DNA of 64,000 nucleotides. It comes from Aquisphaera insulae (GTDB lineage: Bacteria > Planctomycetota > Planctomycetia > Isosphaerales > Isosphaeraceae). The notes beneath the pieces are model-generated. The model did no database searches and was not told where the DNA came from. It saw only the letters and a list, made by a program, of their open reading frames with translations. The stretch is from positions 24,470-88,469 of the forward strand of contig NZ_JAALJH010000036.1 of assembly GCF_011064615.1 (NCBI RefSeq), written 5' to 3'. Below are positions 1 through 7,873 of the stretch, one piece after another. Every line of letters starts with the position of its first letter. The stretch's first letter is position 1. Both the position numbers and the translations under genes were made by a program.

Positions 1-1634
1 AAGGCGGGGAGCGGCGCGTTCAGCCTGACGCCGAGCCATCGCGTCACCTCCGGCCCCAGCAACGCCGCCCCCGCCCAACCACCCGCCGCCACGAACGCGA
101 GCACCGGCAGCGCCTCGTAGACTCCCTTCCGACGCGGCCGGAGCAGCAGGGCGGAGAGGGCGGGGCTGAGGGTCAGCGAGTTGAAGGCGGAGATCACCGT
201 CGAGGTCGCGATCGTGAGGGCGAACTGGCGGTAGAATTGCCCCGTGATCCCCGTGATGAAGGCGCAGGGCAGGAAGACGGCCGTGAGCACGAGGCCGACC
301 GCGATCACGGGCGCGGAGACCTGCTCCATCGCCCGGATCGTCGCCTCGCGCGGCGCCAGTCCGTGCTCGATGTGATGCTCGACGGCCTCCACGACGACGA
401 TGGCGTCGTCCACCACGATCCCGATCGCCAGCACCAGCCCGAAGAGCGTCAGGTTGTTGAGCGAGAACCCGAACGCCGCCATCACGGCGAAGGTGCCCAC
501 GATCGCCACCGGGACCGCGATCAGCGGGATGAGCGCGCTCCGCCAGTTCTGGAGGAAGAGGAGGACGACGATGGCGACCAGGATGACGGCGTCGCGGAGG
601 GTCTTGAAGACCTCGTTGACCGACTCGGTGATGAACGGCGTGGTGTCGTAGACGATGGCGTAGTCCACGCCCTCGGGGAAGCGTTGCTTCAGCTCCTCCA
701 TCTTCTCGCGGACGAGCCGGGCCGTGTCGAGCGCGTTGGAGCCCGGTCGCTGGTAGACGGAGAGGGCGACCGTGGGCTTGCCGTCGAGCGTGCAGGCCTG
801 GTCGTATCCCTGGGCCCCCAGCTCGATCCGGCCGACGTCGCGGAGCCGGACCACGCCGCCGTTGGCGTCGGTCTTGAGGATCATGTCGGAGAAGTCGTCG
901 GCCTCCGAGAGCCTCCCCTTGGTCGTGATGGTGAACTGGAACGCCTGCCCGGTGTCGACCGGCGGCTGGCCGAGCTGGCCGGCGGCGACCTGGATGTTCT
1001 GCTGCTCGATCGTCGAGACGATGTCGGAGGACGTGAGGCCCCGGAAGGTCATCTTCTGCGGGTCGAGCCAGATCCGCATGCTGTAGTTCCGCTGCCCGAT
1101 GTAGGTGATGTCGCCCACCCCCTCGAGCCGCGCCAGCTCGTCGCGGAGCTGGATCGTCGCGTAGTTGCTGAGATAGAGGTTGTCCCGGGTCCCCTCCGGG
1201 GAGAAGACGTTGATGATCATCAGGATGCTCGGCGATTTCTTCTTCACCGAGACCCCGCGGCGCTTGACCAGGTCCGGCAGGATCGGCTCGGCGAGCGACT
1301 CGCGATTCTGCACCAGCACCTGGGCCATGTTCAGGTCCGTCTCCGGCTTGAACGTGACCGTCAGGATGTAGGTGCCGTCGTTGGTGCACTGCGAGGACAT
1401 GTACATCATGCCCTCCACGCCGTTGACCTGCTGCTCGATGGGCGCGGCCACGGTGTCGGCCACGACCTCGGCGTTGGCCCCCGGGTAGTAGGCGGACACC
1501 TCCACGGTCGGTGGGGTGATCTCCGGATACTGCGCCACCGGCAGCTTCATGAGCGAGATCGCCCCGGCCAGCGTGACGACGATCGAGAGCACGGAGGCGA
1601 AGATCGGCCGATCGATGAAGAAGCGCGAGAACAC
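1..1634 (-). CDS. RND efflux permease, HAE1 type (3' part beyond window)
   Basis: Second RND inner-membrane pump of the operon; it would export hydrophobic compounds with the proton motive force through the adaptor at 5459-6943. About 544 codons are visible, starting from GTG at 1634, which reads VFSRFFIDRPIFASV, the usual RND N-terminus. The TM4 proton-relay signature GIVVDDAIVVVE and the porter-domain segment SMRIWLDP are present. The start lies 9 bases after the stop of the upstream pump, whose last codons supply a GAGGGG-like ribosome site, so the two are probably co-translated. The sequence runs off the window at base 1 shortly after TM6. Family call is firm; substrate is unknown. Confidence 0.93.
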   Translation of the reverse strand, partial: MFSRFFIDRPIFASVLSIVVTLAGAISLMKLPVAQYPEITPPTVEVSAYYPGANAEVVADTVAAPIEQQVNGVEGMMYMSSQCTNDGTYILTVTFKPETDLNMAQVLVQNRESLAEPILPDLVKRRGVSVKKKSPSILMIINVFSPEGTRDNLYLSNYATIQLRDELARLEGVGDITYIGQRNYSMRIWLDPQKMTFRGLTSSDIVSTIEQQNIQVAAGQLGQPPVDTGQAFQFTITTKGRLSEADDFSDMILKTDANGGVVRLRDVGRIELGAQGYDQACTLDGKPTVALSVYQRPGSNALDTARLVREKMEELKQRFPEGVDYAIVYDTTPFITESVNEVFKTLRDAVILVAIVVLLFLQNWRSALIPLIAVPVAIVGTFAVMAAFGFSLNNLTLFGLVLAIGIVVDDAIVVVEAVEHHIEHGLAPREATIRAMEQVSAPVIAVGLVLTAVFLPCAFITGITGQFYRQFALTIATSTVISAFNSLTLSPALSALLLRPRRKGVYEALPVLAFVAAGGWAGAALLGPEVTRWLGVRLNAPLPA

Positions 1635-1643
1635 GGGGACCCC

Positions 1644-4600
1644 TCACTTGGATTGGACGATTTCGGCCTCTTGGTCGAGCTCCGCGTCCGCCGGGGAGGA
1701 CGCCTCGGGGCTTCCCGCCCGGGCCCGGATCCGGCGGGCGGACACCCTCGCGAGGTCTCGGAGGATCAGCACCGGGAACAGGGTCAGGAGCAGGACCTTC
1801 CCGACGCGTCGGACCACCGGGTTGGAGAAGAAGCGGGATTCCGCCATGCCCTCGATCATGTAGAAGAAGACCGGCGTCAGGAGCACGCCGAAGACCGTCA
1901 CGCCGAGCATCCCGCTGAAGACCGCCACCCCCAGGGACTGCCGCATCTCGGCGCCCGCGCCGTGGGCGAAGAGGAGCGGGACCACCCCCAGGATGAACGC
2001 CATCGAGGTCATGATGATCGGTCGCAGCCGGAGCCGGCAGGCCTCGACCGTCGCCTCGCGCAGCGAATCGCCGCGGCCGTGGATCAGCTTGGCGAACTGG
2101 ACGATCAGGATCGAGTTCTTGCTCGCCAGGCCCACCAGGACCACCAGGCCGATCTGCGTGAAGATGTTGATGTCCAGCCCCGTGTTGTTCGCCCCCAGGA
2201 GCGGGGCGTTCGTCACCCCGTGGAGGGCGCTGAGCATGCAGAGCGGGACCGACAGGATCACCGCCAGGGGCATGGCCCAGCTCTCGAACTGGGCCGCGAG
2301 GACGAGGAAGACCATCACGATCGAGAAGCCGAAGACGATCACCGCCGTGCTGCCGGCCTGGAGCTCGAGGAAGGCCATCTCGGTCCACTCGTAGCTCATC
2401 GACTGGGGCAGCTCGCGGGTGGCCAGCTCTTCCATGGCGTGGATGGCGCTGCCGGAGCTGACGCCCCGCGCCGCGTTGCCGTTGATCGACGCGGCCGGGT
2501 ACATGTTGTAGCGGGTCAGGACCAGCGGGCCGTTGATCTCGCGGAGGGCCGCCAGGGCCCCCAGGGGTACCATCGTCCCGGCCCGGTTCCGGACCTTGAG
2601 GCGGCGGATGTCGTCCCGCTGGTCGCGATACGTCGGCATCGCCTGGACGACCACCTGCCAGGTCCGGCCGAAGCGGTTGAAGTCGTTGACGTAGAGCGAT
2701 CCGAGGTAGGCCTGGAGCGTGGTGAAGACGTCCCGGAGCGCCACGCCCTTGATCATGCAGGCGGTGCGGTCGACGTCCAGGTAGACCTGGGGGACGTTGG
2801 CCCGGAAGACGGAGGTCAGCCCCTGCACGGCCTGCCTGGCGCCGGCCGCGGCCCCGGAGGCCACCCCGGCCGCGCCGGCCCTGGCCGGGGTGGCGCCCGG
2901 GCCCGCCGCGGCGATGGGCGTGCCCGTCAGGTCGATGCCGTCGTTCCCCTTCCGGACCAGTCCCTCCACCTCCCTCTGGAGCCCGGCGGCGCCGATGTCG
3001 CCCCGGTCCTCGATCATCAGCATCCAGCCGCCGGCGCGGCCGACGCCCCGGACCGGCGGCGGGCCGAACACGGACACCGTCGCCTCCGGCACGGCCATCG
3101 CGAGCTGCCCCCGGAGCCGGTTCATGATCGTCTCGAAATAGAGGTCGGGCTCCGGGGGGAGCTCCTTCCAGCCGAGCTTCCTCCGCAACCAGTTGGCGGC
3201 CGCATGGCTCATCGGGCTCGGCGAGGGCCGCTTGGCGAACTCATCCAGCGTCACGAACATCGTGCCGAAGTTCGAGCCGAAGGCATTCAGCAGGAGCGAC
3301 TGGCCGGTGATCCCGACCGTGGCCGCGACGCCGGGCGTCGCCGAGGCGACGTCGCTGATCTTGCGGACCGAGGCCTTGGTCCGCTCCACCGCGGCCGAGT
3401 CCGGGAGCTGGATGTTGACCAGCAGGTAGCCCATGTCCTGGCTCGGGATGAATCCCCGCGGCGTGCTCGCGAACTTGCCGAAGGTCAGGTAGAGCAGGCC
3501 CAGGTAGACCAGGAAGACGAGGCCGCAGACCCGCAACATCCCGGCGACGACCCGAGAATAGCCGTGCGCCGTCGCCGTGAATCCCCGATTGAAGGCGTCG
3601 AAGAACCGGCCCAGCAGGACGTTGATCGGACCGGCCAGGAGCCAGCCCAGGATCCCCCCGAGCACCGCCCCGGCCAATCCGCTCGCGGTCTCCCGCGTGA
3701 GCCCCTCGACGCCCCCCAGCCCCGGCAGCGTGCTCGCGGTCGAGACGTGGGCCGCCGATCCGGGGCCGAAGTGCGGCAAGAGCGGCATGAGCAGCGGCCC
3801 CAGTCGCTCGTATCCCTGCCACATCCCGATCGCGACGAAGGCCAGCCGCGGCAGGGCCTGGTAGGCCCCCTTCTCTCGGGGCTTCAGCAGCATGGCCGAC
3901 AGGGCGGGGCTGAGCGTCAGCGAGTTGATGGTCGAGAGCACGGTGGCCGACGCGATCGTGAGGGCGAACTGGCGGAAGAACTGGCCGGTGATACCGGAGA
4001 TGAACGCACACGGGATGAAGACCGCGGAGAGGACCAGGCCGACCGCGATCACCGGGGCCGAGACCTCGCTCATCGCCCGGATCGTCGCCTCGCGGGGCGA
4101 GAGGCCGTGCTCGATGTGGTGCTCCACCGATTCCACGACGACGATGGCGTCGTCCACCACGATCCCGATCGCCAGCACCAGCCCGAAGAGCGTCAGGTTG
4201 TTGAGCGAGAACCCGAACGCCGCCATCACGGCGAACGTGCCGATGATCCCCACCGGGACCGCGATCAGCGGGATCAGGGCGCTCCGCCAGTTCTGGAGGA
4301 ACAGCAGCACCACCAGGGCCACCAGGAGGACGGAATCCATCAGGGCCTTGAAGACCTCCTGGATCGACTCCCGGATGAAGGGGGTGGTGTCGTACCGGAT
4401 CATGTAGTCGATGCCGTCGGGGAAGTCCTTCTTCAGCTCCTCGATCTTGGCCTTCACGACGTCCGCGGTATCCAGCGCGTTGGCGTCCGGCAACTGGAAG
4501 ATGGCCAGGTTGGCCACGGGGTACAGGTCCATCCTCTCGTCGTCGTGATGCTTCCGCGCGCCGATCTCCGCGCTCATGTCCTGGTTCTTGGCCCCGAGCT

Positions 4601-5411
4601 CGACGCGGGCGACGTCGCGGACCCGCACCAGGCGCCCGTCGGGCGTGCTCCGGACGATGACCTTCTCGAACTCCTCGACGCTCGCCAGCCGGCCGAGCGT
4701 GGTGAGCGTGACCTGGGTCTGCTGCCCGGGGATGGCCGGCGACTGCCCCACGTAGCCGGAGGCCACCGGCAGGTTCTGCTCGCGGAGCGCGCGGACGACG
4801 TCGCCGGCCGTCAGCCCGCGCTGGGCCAGCCGGTCCGGGTCGAGCCAGATCCGCATGCTGTAGTCGCGCTGGCCGAACATGCTGACGTCGCTGACCCCGG
4901 GGAGTCGGGCCAGCTCGTCGCGGATCCGCATGTAGGCGTAGTTGCTCAGGTAGAGCTGGTCGTAGCGCCCGTTCGGCGAATAGAGGCCGATCGACAGCAG
5001 GATGTCGGGCGACCGCTTCTTCGTGGTCACGCCCGTGGCCTTGATCACGTCCGGCAGGAGCGGCACGGCCAGGGAGACCCGGTTCTGCACCAGCACCTGG
5101 GCGAGGTTCAGGTCCACCCCGTGCTTGAACGTGACGGTCAGCGAGTAGTTGCCGTCGTTGGTGCTGGCCGAGGACATGTACATCATGTTCTCGACGCCGT
5201 TGACCTGCTGCTCGATCGGCGCGGCGACCGTCTCGGCCACCACCTGCGCGCTGGCGCCCGGGTACTGGCAGGAGACGGAGACGGTCGGCGGCGCGATCTG
5301 CGGGAACATCGCGATCGGCAGCGAGGCCAGGGCCAGCCCCCCCGCCAGGGTGATCACGATGGAGAGCACCGACGCGAAGATCGGCCGGTCGATGAAGAAG
5401 CGCGTGAACAA
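1644..5411 (-). CDS. RND efflux permease, HAE1/AcrB-like
   Basis: Full-length inner-membrane RND pump of 1255 residues, longer than the usual 1030-1050. It starts at TTG 5411, preceded at 6 bases by GGGAG. It carries the FFIDRPIFASV N-terminus, the GIVVDDAIVVVES TM4 motif with paired Asp, and the C-terminal GLASKNSILIVQFA segment typical of HAE1 pumps. The extra length comes from a hydrophobic Gly/Ala-rich insert between TM6 and TM7 (about residues 510-590) and an Ala/Gly/Pro-rich stretch in the second periplasmic loop. It lies between the adaptor gene and a second pump, the arrangement known from MdtABC-type systems where two RND subunits may form a mixed trimer. Substrate unknown. Confidence 0.95.
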   Translation of the reverse strand: MFTRFFIDRPIFASVLSIVITLAGGLALASLPIAMFPQIAPPTVSVSCQYPGASAQVVAETVAAPIEQQVNGVENMMYMSSASTNDGNYSLTVTFKHGVDLNLAQVLVQNRVSLAVPLLPDVIKATGVTTKKRSPDILLSIGLYSPNGRYDQLYLSNYAYMRIRDELARLPGVSDVSMFGQRDYSMRIWLDPDRLAQRGLTAGDVVRALREQNLPVASGYVGQSPAIPGQQTQVTLTTLGRLASVEEFEKVIVRSTPDGRLVRVRDVARVELGAKNQDMSAEIGARKHHDDERMDLYPVANLAIFQLPDANALDTADVVKAKIEELKKDFPDGIDYMIRYDTTPFIRESIQEVFKALMDSVLLVALVVLLFLQNWRSALIPLIAVPVGIIGTFAVMAAFGFSLNNLTLFGLVLAIGIVVDDAIVVVESVEHHIEHGLSPREATIRAMSEVSAPVIAVGLVLSAVFIPCAFISGITGQFFRQFALTIASATVLSTINSLTLSPALSAMLLKPREKGAYQALPRLAFVAIGMWQGYERLGPLLMPLLPHFGPGSAAHVSTASTLPGLGGVEGLTRETASGLAGAVLGGILGWLLAGPINVLLGRFFDAFNRGFTATAHGYSRVVAGMLRVCGLVFLVYLGLLYLTFGKFASTPRGFIPSQDMGYLLVNIQLPDSAAVERTKASVRKISDVASATPGVAATVGITGQSLLLNAFGSNFGTMFVTLDEFAKRPSPSPMSHAAANWLRRKLGWKELPPEPDLYFETIMNRLRGQLAMAVPEATVSVFGPPPVRGVGRAGGWMLMIEDRGDIGAAGLQREVEGLVRKGNDGIDLTGTPIAAAGPGATPARAGAAGVASGAAAGARQAVQGLTSVFRANVPQVYLDVDRTACMIKGVALRDVFTTLQAYLGSLYVNDFNRFGRTWQVVVQAMPTYRDQRDDIRRLKVRNRAGTMVPLGALAALREINGPLVLTRYNMYPAASINGNAARGVSSGSAIHAMEELATRELPQSMSYEWTEMAFLELQAGSTAVIVFGFSIVMVFLVLAAQFESWAMPLAVILSVPLCMLSALHGVTNAPLLGANNTGLDINIFTQIGLVVLVGLASKNSILIVQFAKLIHGRGDSLREATVEACRLRLRPIIMTSMAFILGVVPLLFAHGAGAEMRQSLGVAVFSGMLGVTVFGVLLTPVFFYMIEGMAESRFFSNPVVRRVGKVLLLTLFPVLILRDLARVSARRIRARAGSPEASSPADAELDQEAEIVQSK

Positions 5412-5458
5412 GTCAGGCTCCCGAGGGGAGGTGTCCGGTCGGTCCTGCTGGCTGCGAC

Positions 5459-6943
5459 TCAGTGCTTCCCGTGTGTGCCGGAGCCCCCAGGTCCCTTCAC
5501 GCCGCCCGGGTGCGCCGCGGGCGCCTCGGCGGTGGGCCCGGGACGGCCCGCGGATGTCGGGGCGGAGGTCGGGCTGGCCGTCGCGGTCGCGGCGGCCGGG
5601 GTCGCCGTGGCGGTGGGCGTGGCCGTGGCGGAGCCTCGGGTCGAGGCGGGGGAGTCGAGATCGTCCTCCGGTGTCCAGGGGCGTGCCTTCACCAGGAACG
5701 GCTTGCCGGTGACCGGATTGGTCCCCAGGCGGATCTTCTGCATCCCCTGGGCGACGACCAGGTCACCCTCCTTGACGCCCGCGTTGACCTCCCGGAGTCG
5801 CCCGCGGAGCACGCCCAGCTCGCCGACGTCCACGGCGACCGGGCGGTAACCCAGGACCGGCTTGCCCGCCTTGTCGATCGCCGGCTTACCCGTGAGCGGG
5901 TCGGTGATCGCATAGGGATTCCCGTCCTGGTCCTTCGCCTGGAGGACGAAGACCTTCTTCAGGCCCTGATCGGACTGGAGCGACTGCTCGCGGACGAGCA
6001 GCGCGGGGTGGGGCTCGCCGATCGGCAGCCGCACCTTGACGAAGAGCCCGGGCGTGATGAACTGGCCGGGATTCGCCATCCGGGCCCGGAACTGGAGGGT
6101 GCCGGTGCTCAGGTCGACGTGATTGTCGGTGAAGTCCACGGTCCCCTCGTGCGGGAACCTCGGGTTGCCCTGCGCGTCCTTCTCGTCGGAGAGGCTGATC
6201 TGGATGGTGACCTCCTTCTCCGACCGGGCCTTGACCTTGCCCTCGGCGATCAGGCGGCGGATCCGGAGCATGGCCTGCTCGTGGACGTCGAAGTAGACGT
6301 AGATGGGATCCTCGGTGATGATCGTGGTCATCATCGTCTCATCGGCCTTGATCAGGTTGCCGGGGTCGACGAGGCGCCGGCTGAGCCGTCCGACGGCCCC
6401 CTCGGGCAGGTCCGCCGTCACGTTGGTCCACTCGAGATCGAGGGCCGCCAGGTCCAGGTTGGCCTTCGCCGTCGCCAGGCTGGCCTCGGACTCGGCCAGG
6501 TCGAAGGTGTAGCGGTCGAACTCCTCCCGGCTGATCGATCGCCCCTGGTCGTAGAGGACCTTGGCGCGGCGGAATTCGTTCCCCAGCCGCTTGGCGTGGG
6601 AGTCGGCCTGCATGAGCGTCGCCCTGGCCCGGTCGAGTGCGGCCTGGAACGGGCGATCGTCGATCTGGAAGAGGACGTCCCCCTTCCTCACCCGCTGGCC
6701 GTCCTGGAAGTAGACCCGCTTGAGGTAGCCGGAGACCCTGGCCCGCACCGAGACCGTGGTGATCGCCTCGGTCCGCCCGGGGAAGTCCTCGAAGTCGGTC
6801 ACGACCTGCCGGACCGGTCGATCGTAGACGACCATGGGCTCGGCCTGTGTCGGCATCCCGGCGGGAGACGAGTTCGCCTGTCCGCATCCGGCCACGGAGG
6901 CCGCGGCCAGCAACACGAGCGCAGCACTCACGCGGGGATCCAT
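5459..6943 (-). CDS. RND periplasmic adaptor (membrane fusion) lipoprotein
   Basis: HlyD/AcrA-type adaptor of 494 residues that should link the RND pumps to an outer-membrane channel. The ATG at 6943 is chosen because it opens a lipoprotein signal ending in the lipobox SVAGC; longer in-frame starts would overlap the regulator gene. The biotinyl-lipoyl-like half-motif RVSGYLKRVYFQDGQRVRKG, the coiled-coil hairpin and the beta-barrel region follow in order. Two oddities: a charged insert near residues 360-390 rich in Gly, Lys and Asp, and a C-terminal tail of about 70 residues made of Thr/Ala/Pro repeats, then Gly and His, which may be an unstructured periplasmic tail. No TolC gene is adjacent; one lies at 37258-38850. 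Confidence 0.93.
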   Translation of the reverse strand: MDPRVSAALVLLAAASVAGCGQANSSPAGMPTQAEPMVVYDRPVRQVVTDFEDFPGRTEAITTVSVRARVSGYLKRVYFQDGQRVRKGDVLFQIDDRPFQAALDRARATLMQADSHAKRLGNEFRRAKVLYDQGRSISREEFDRYTFDLAESEASLATAKANLDLAALDLEWTNVTADLPEGAVGRLSRRLVDPGNLIKADETMMTTIITEDPIYVYFDVHEQAMLRIRRLIAEGKVKARSEKEVTIQISLSDEKDAQGNPRFPHEGTVDFTDNHVDLSTGTLQFRARMANPGQFITPGLFVKVRLPIGEPHPALLVREQSLQSDQGLKKVFVLQAKDQDGNPYAITDPLTGKPAIDKAGKPVLGYRPVAVDVGELGVLRGRLREVNAGVKEGDLVVAQGMQKIRLGTNPVTGKPFLVKARPWTPEDDLDSPASTRGSATATPTATATPAAATATASPTSAPTSAGRPGPTAEAPAAHPGGVKGPGGSGTHGKH

Positions 6944-6998
6944 CGGTGCGACTCCGGACTTCGAGAGTAGGTTCTTCAATGCTCTTCCTGTAAGCGTC

Positions 6999-7673
6999 TC
7001 AGGAGGCGGCCCTGTCCGTCGATCTTGCGGAAAGCCACCGATCACTTTCGGGGAGGGTGAGTATGCCGCAGAAGACAATCCGGAGGATATCGTCCGCCTG
7101 CTGGTCGACCGGCTTGGCCTGGCCCGCGAAGTAATTGGTGAAGATCGTGCCGTAGATCAGGTTGCCGATGACATCGGTGATCGTCTCCACGGCCAGCGGC
7201 CGGACCCGGCCGTCCGCGATCAACCTCGTGTACAATTGCCGCCAGCGCTGCACGTTGACCTCGCGGTGCTCGAAATAGGTCGGACGCGTGCGGTCCTTGA
7301 ACTGGGCCCTTTCCTGGATCAACATCTCGACATACTCGGGGTGCTCCGAGAAAAACCGCAGGAACGTCCGTATACCGCGAGAGACCTGCTCCAGCCCATC
7401 CTCGACACCCGCGATGTTCGCCAGGATCTTCTCCTGCAACTTCCGCATCACCCGATCCGCGGCGGCCAGGAACAGGTCGCGCTTGCTCGGGAAGTGGCGG
7501 TAAATGGTCCCCTTGCCGATCCCCATCCGATCGGCGAGGGCCTGGGTGAGTGCATCGGAAAACCCATGTTCTGCAAAGAGTTCCGTCGCTTCGAGCAGGA
7601 TCTGCTCGCGCCGCTCGAGCATCTCCTCGTCGGTGCTGCACCGCTTCCGCTTCTTCTCACCCAGGTGTTCCAT
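6999..7673 (-). CDS. TetR/AcrR-family transcriptional regulator
   Basis: Probable local repressor of the efflux operon. The N-terminal helix-turn-helix spans about residues 24-66 and contains the classic GIGKGTIYRHFPSKRDLF; the rest is the all-helical ligand-binding domain. ATG 7673 is preferred over an in-frame TTG at 7679 because AAGGA sits 7 bases before it. It is first in the leftward operon, 55 bases before the adaptor gene. A perfect palindrome at 7691-7708 lies just upstream of its start, consistent with autorepression and release by a pumped compound. The ligand cannot be told from sequence. Confidence 0.93.
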   Translation of the reverse strand: MEHLGEKKRKRCSTDEEMLERREQILLEATELFAEHGFSDALTQALADRMGIGKGTIYRHFPSKRDLFLAAADRVMRKLQEKILANIAGVEDGLEQVSRGIRTFLRFFSEHPEYVEMLIQERAQFKDRTRPTYFEHREVNVQRWRQLYTRLIADGRVRPLAVETITDVIGNLIYGTIFTNYFAGQAKPVDQQADDILRIVFCGILTLPESDRWLSARSTDRAAS

Positions 7674-7690
7674 TCGCAATTCCTTGAAAC

Positions 7691-7708
7691 GGACTGACCA
7701 GTCAGTCC
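7691..7708. promoter_or_regulatory. Predicted TetR operator palindrome
   Basis: The sequence GGACTGACCAGTCAGTCC is an 8-base perfect inverted repeat with a 2-base centre. It sits 17 bases before the regulator start codon in the divergent gap between the efflux operon and the rightward cytochrome gene. The size and position fit a TetR-family operator; binding is inferred. Confidence 0.75.
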
Positions 7709-7873
7709 ATATTCTAAATCGGAGTTTCCGGGAGTCAACGAGGAAAATCGTGGTTGCCGAATGGGCCCGAGAGGGGAATCATATGGGCAGCGAGGTCGAC
7801 GGATTCGGTCGCCCCGCATCCCGCCTTCGTGCCGCAGCGATGATGACGTCCAGCCCTCCTCGGTGATCACGCC

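Noticed and set aside
237..5849. A 1870-codon open frame on the plus strand opposite the RND genes
   Set aside because: It is the antisense shadow of GC-rich RND codons, with His/Arg/Asp-rich text and no domain or ribosome site.
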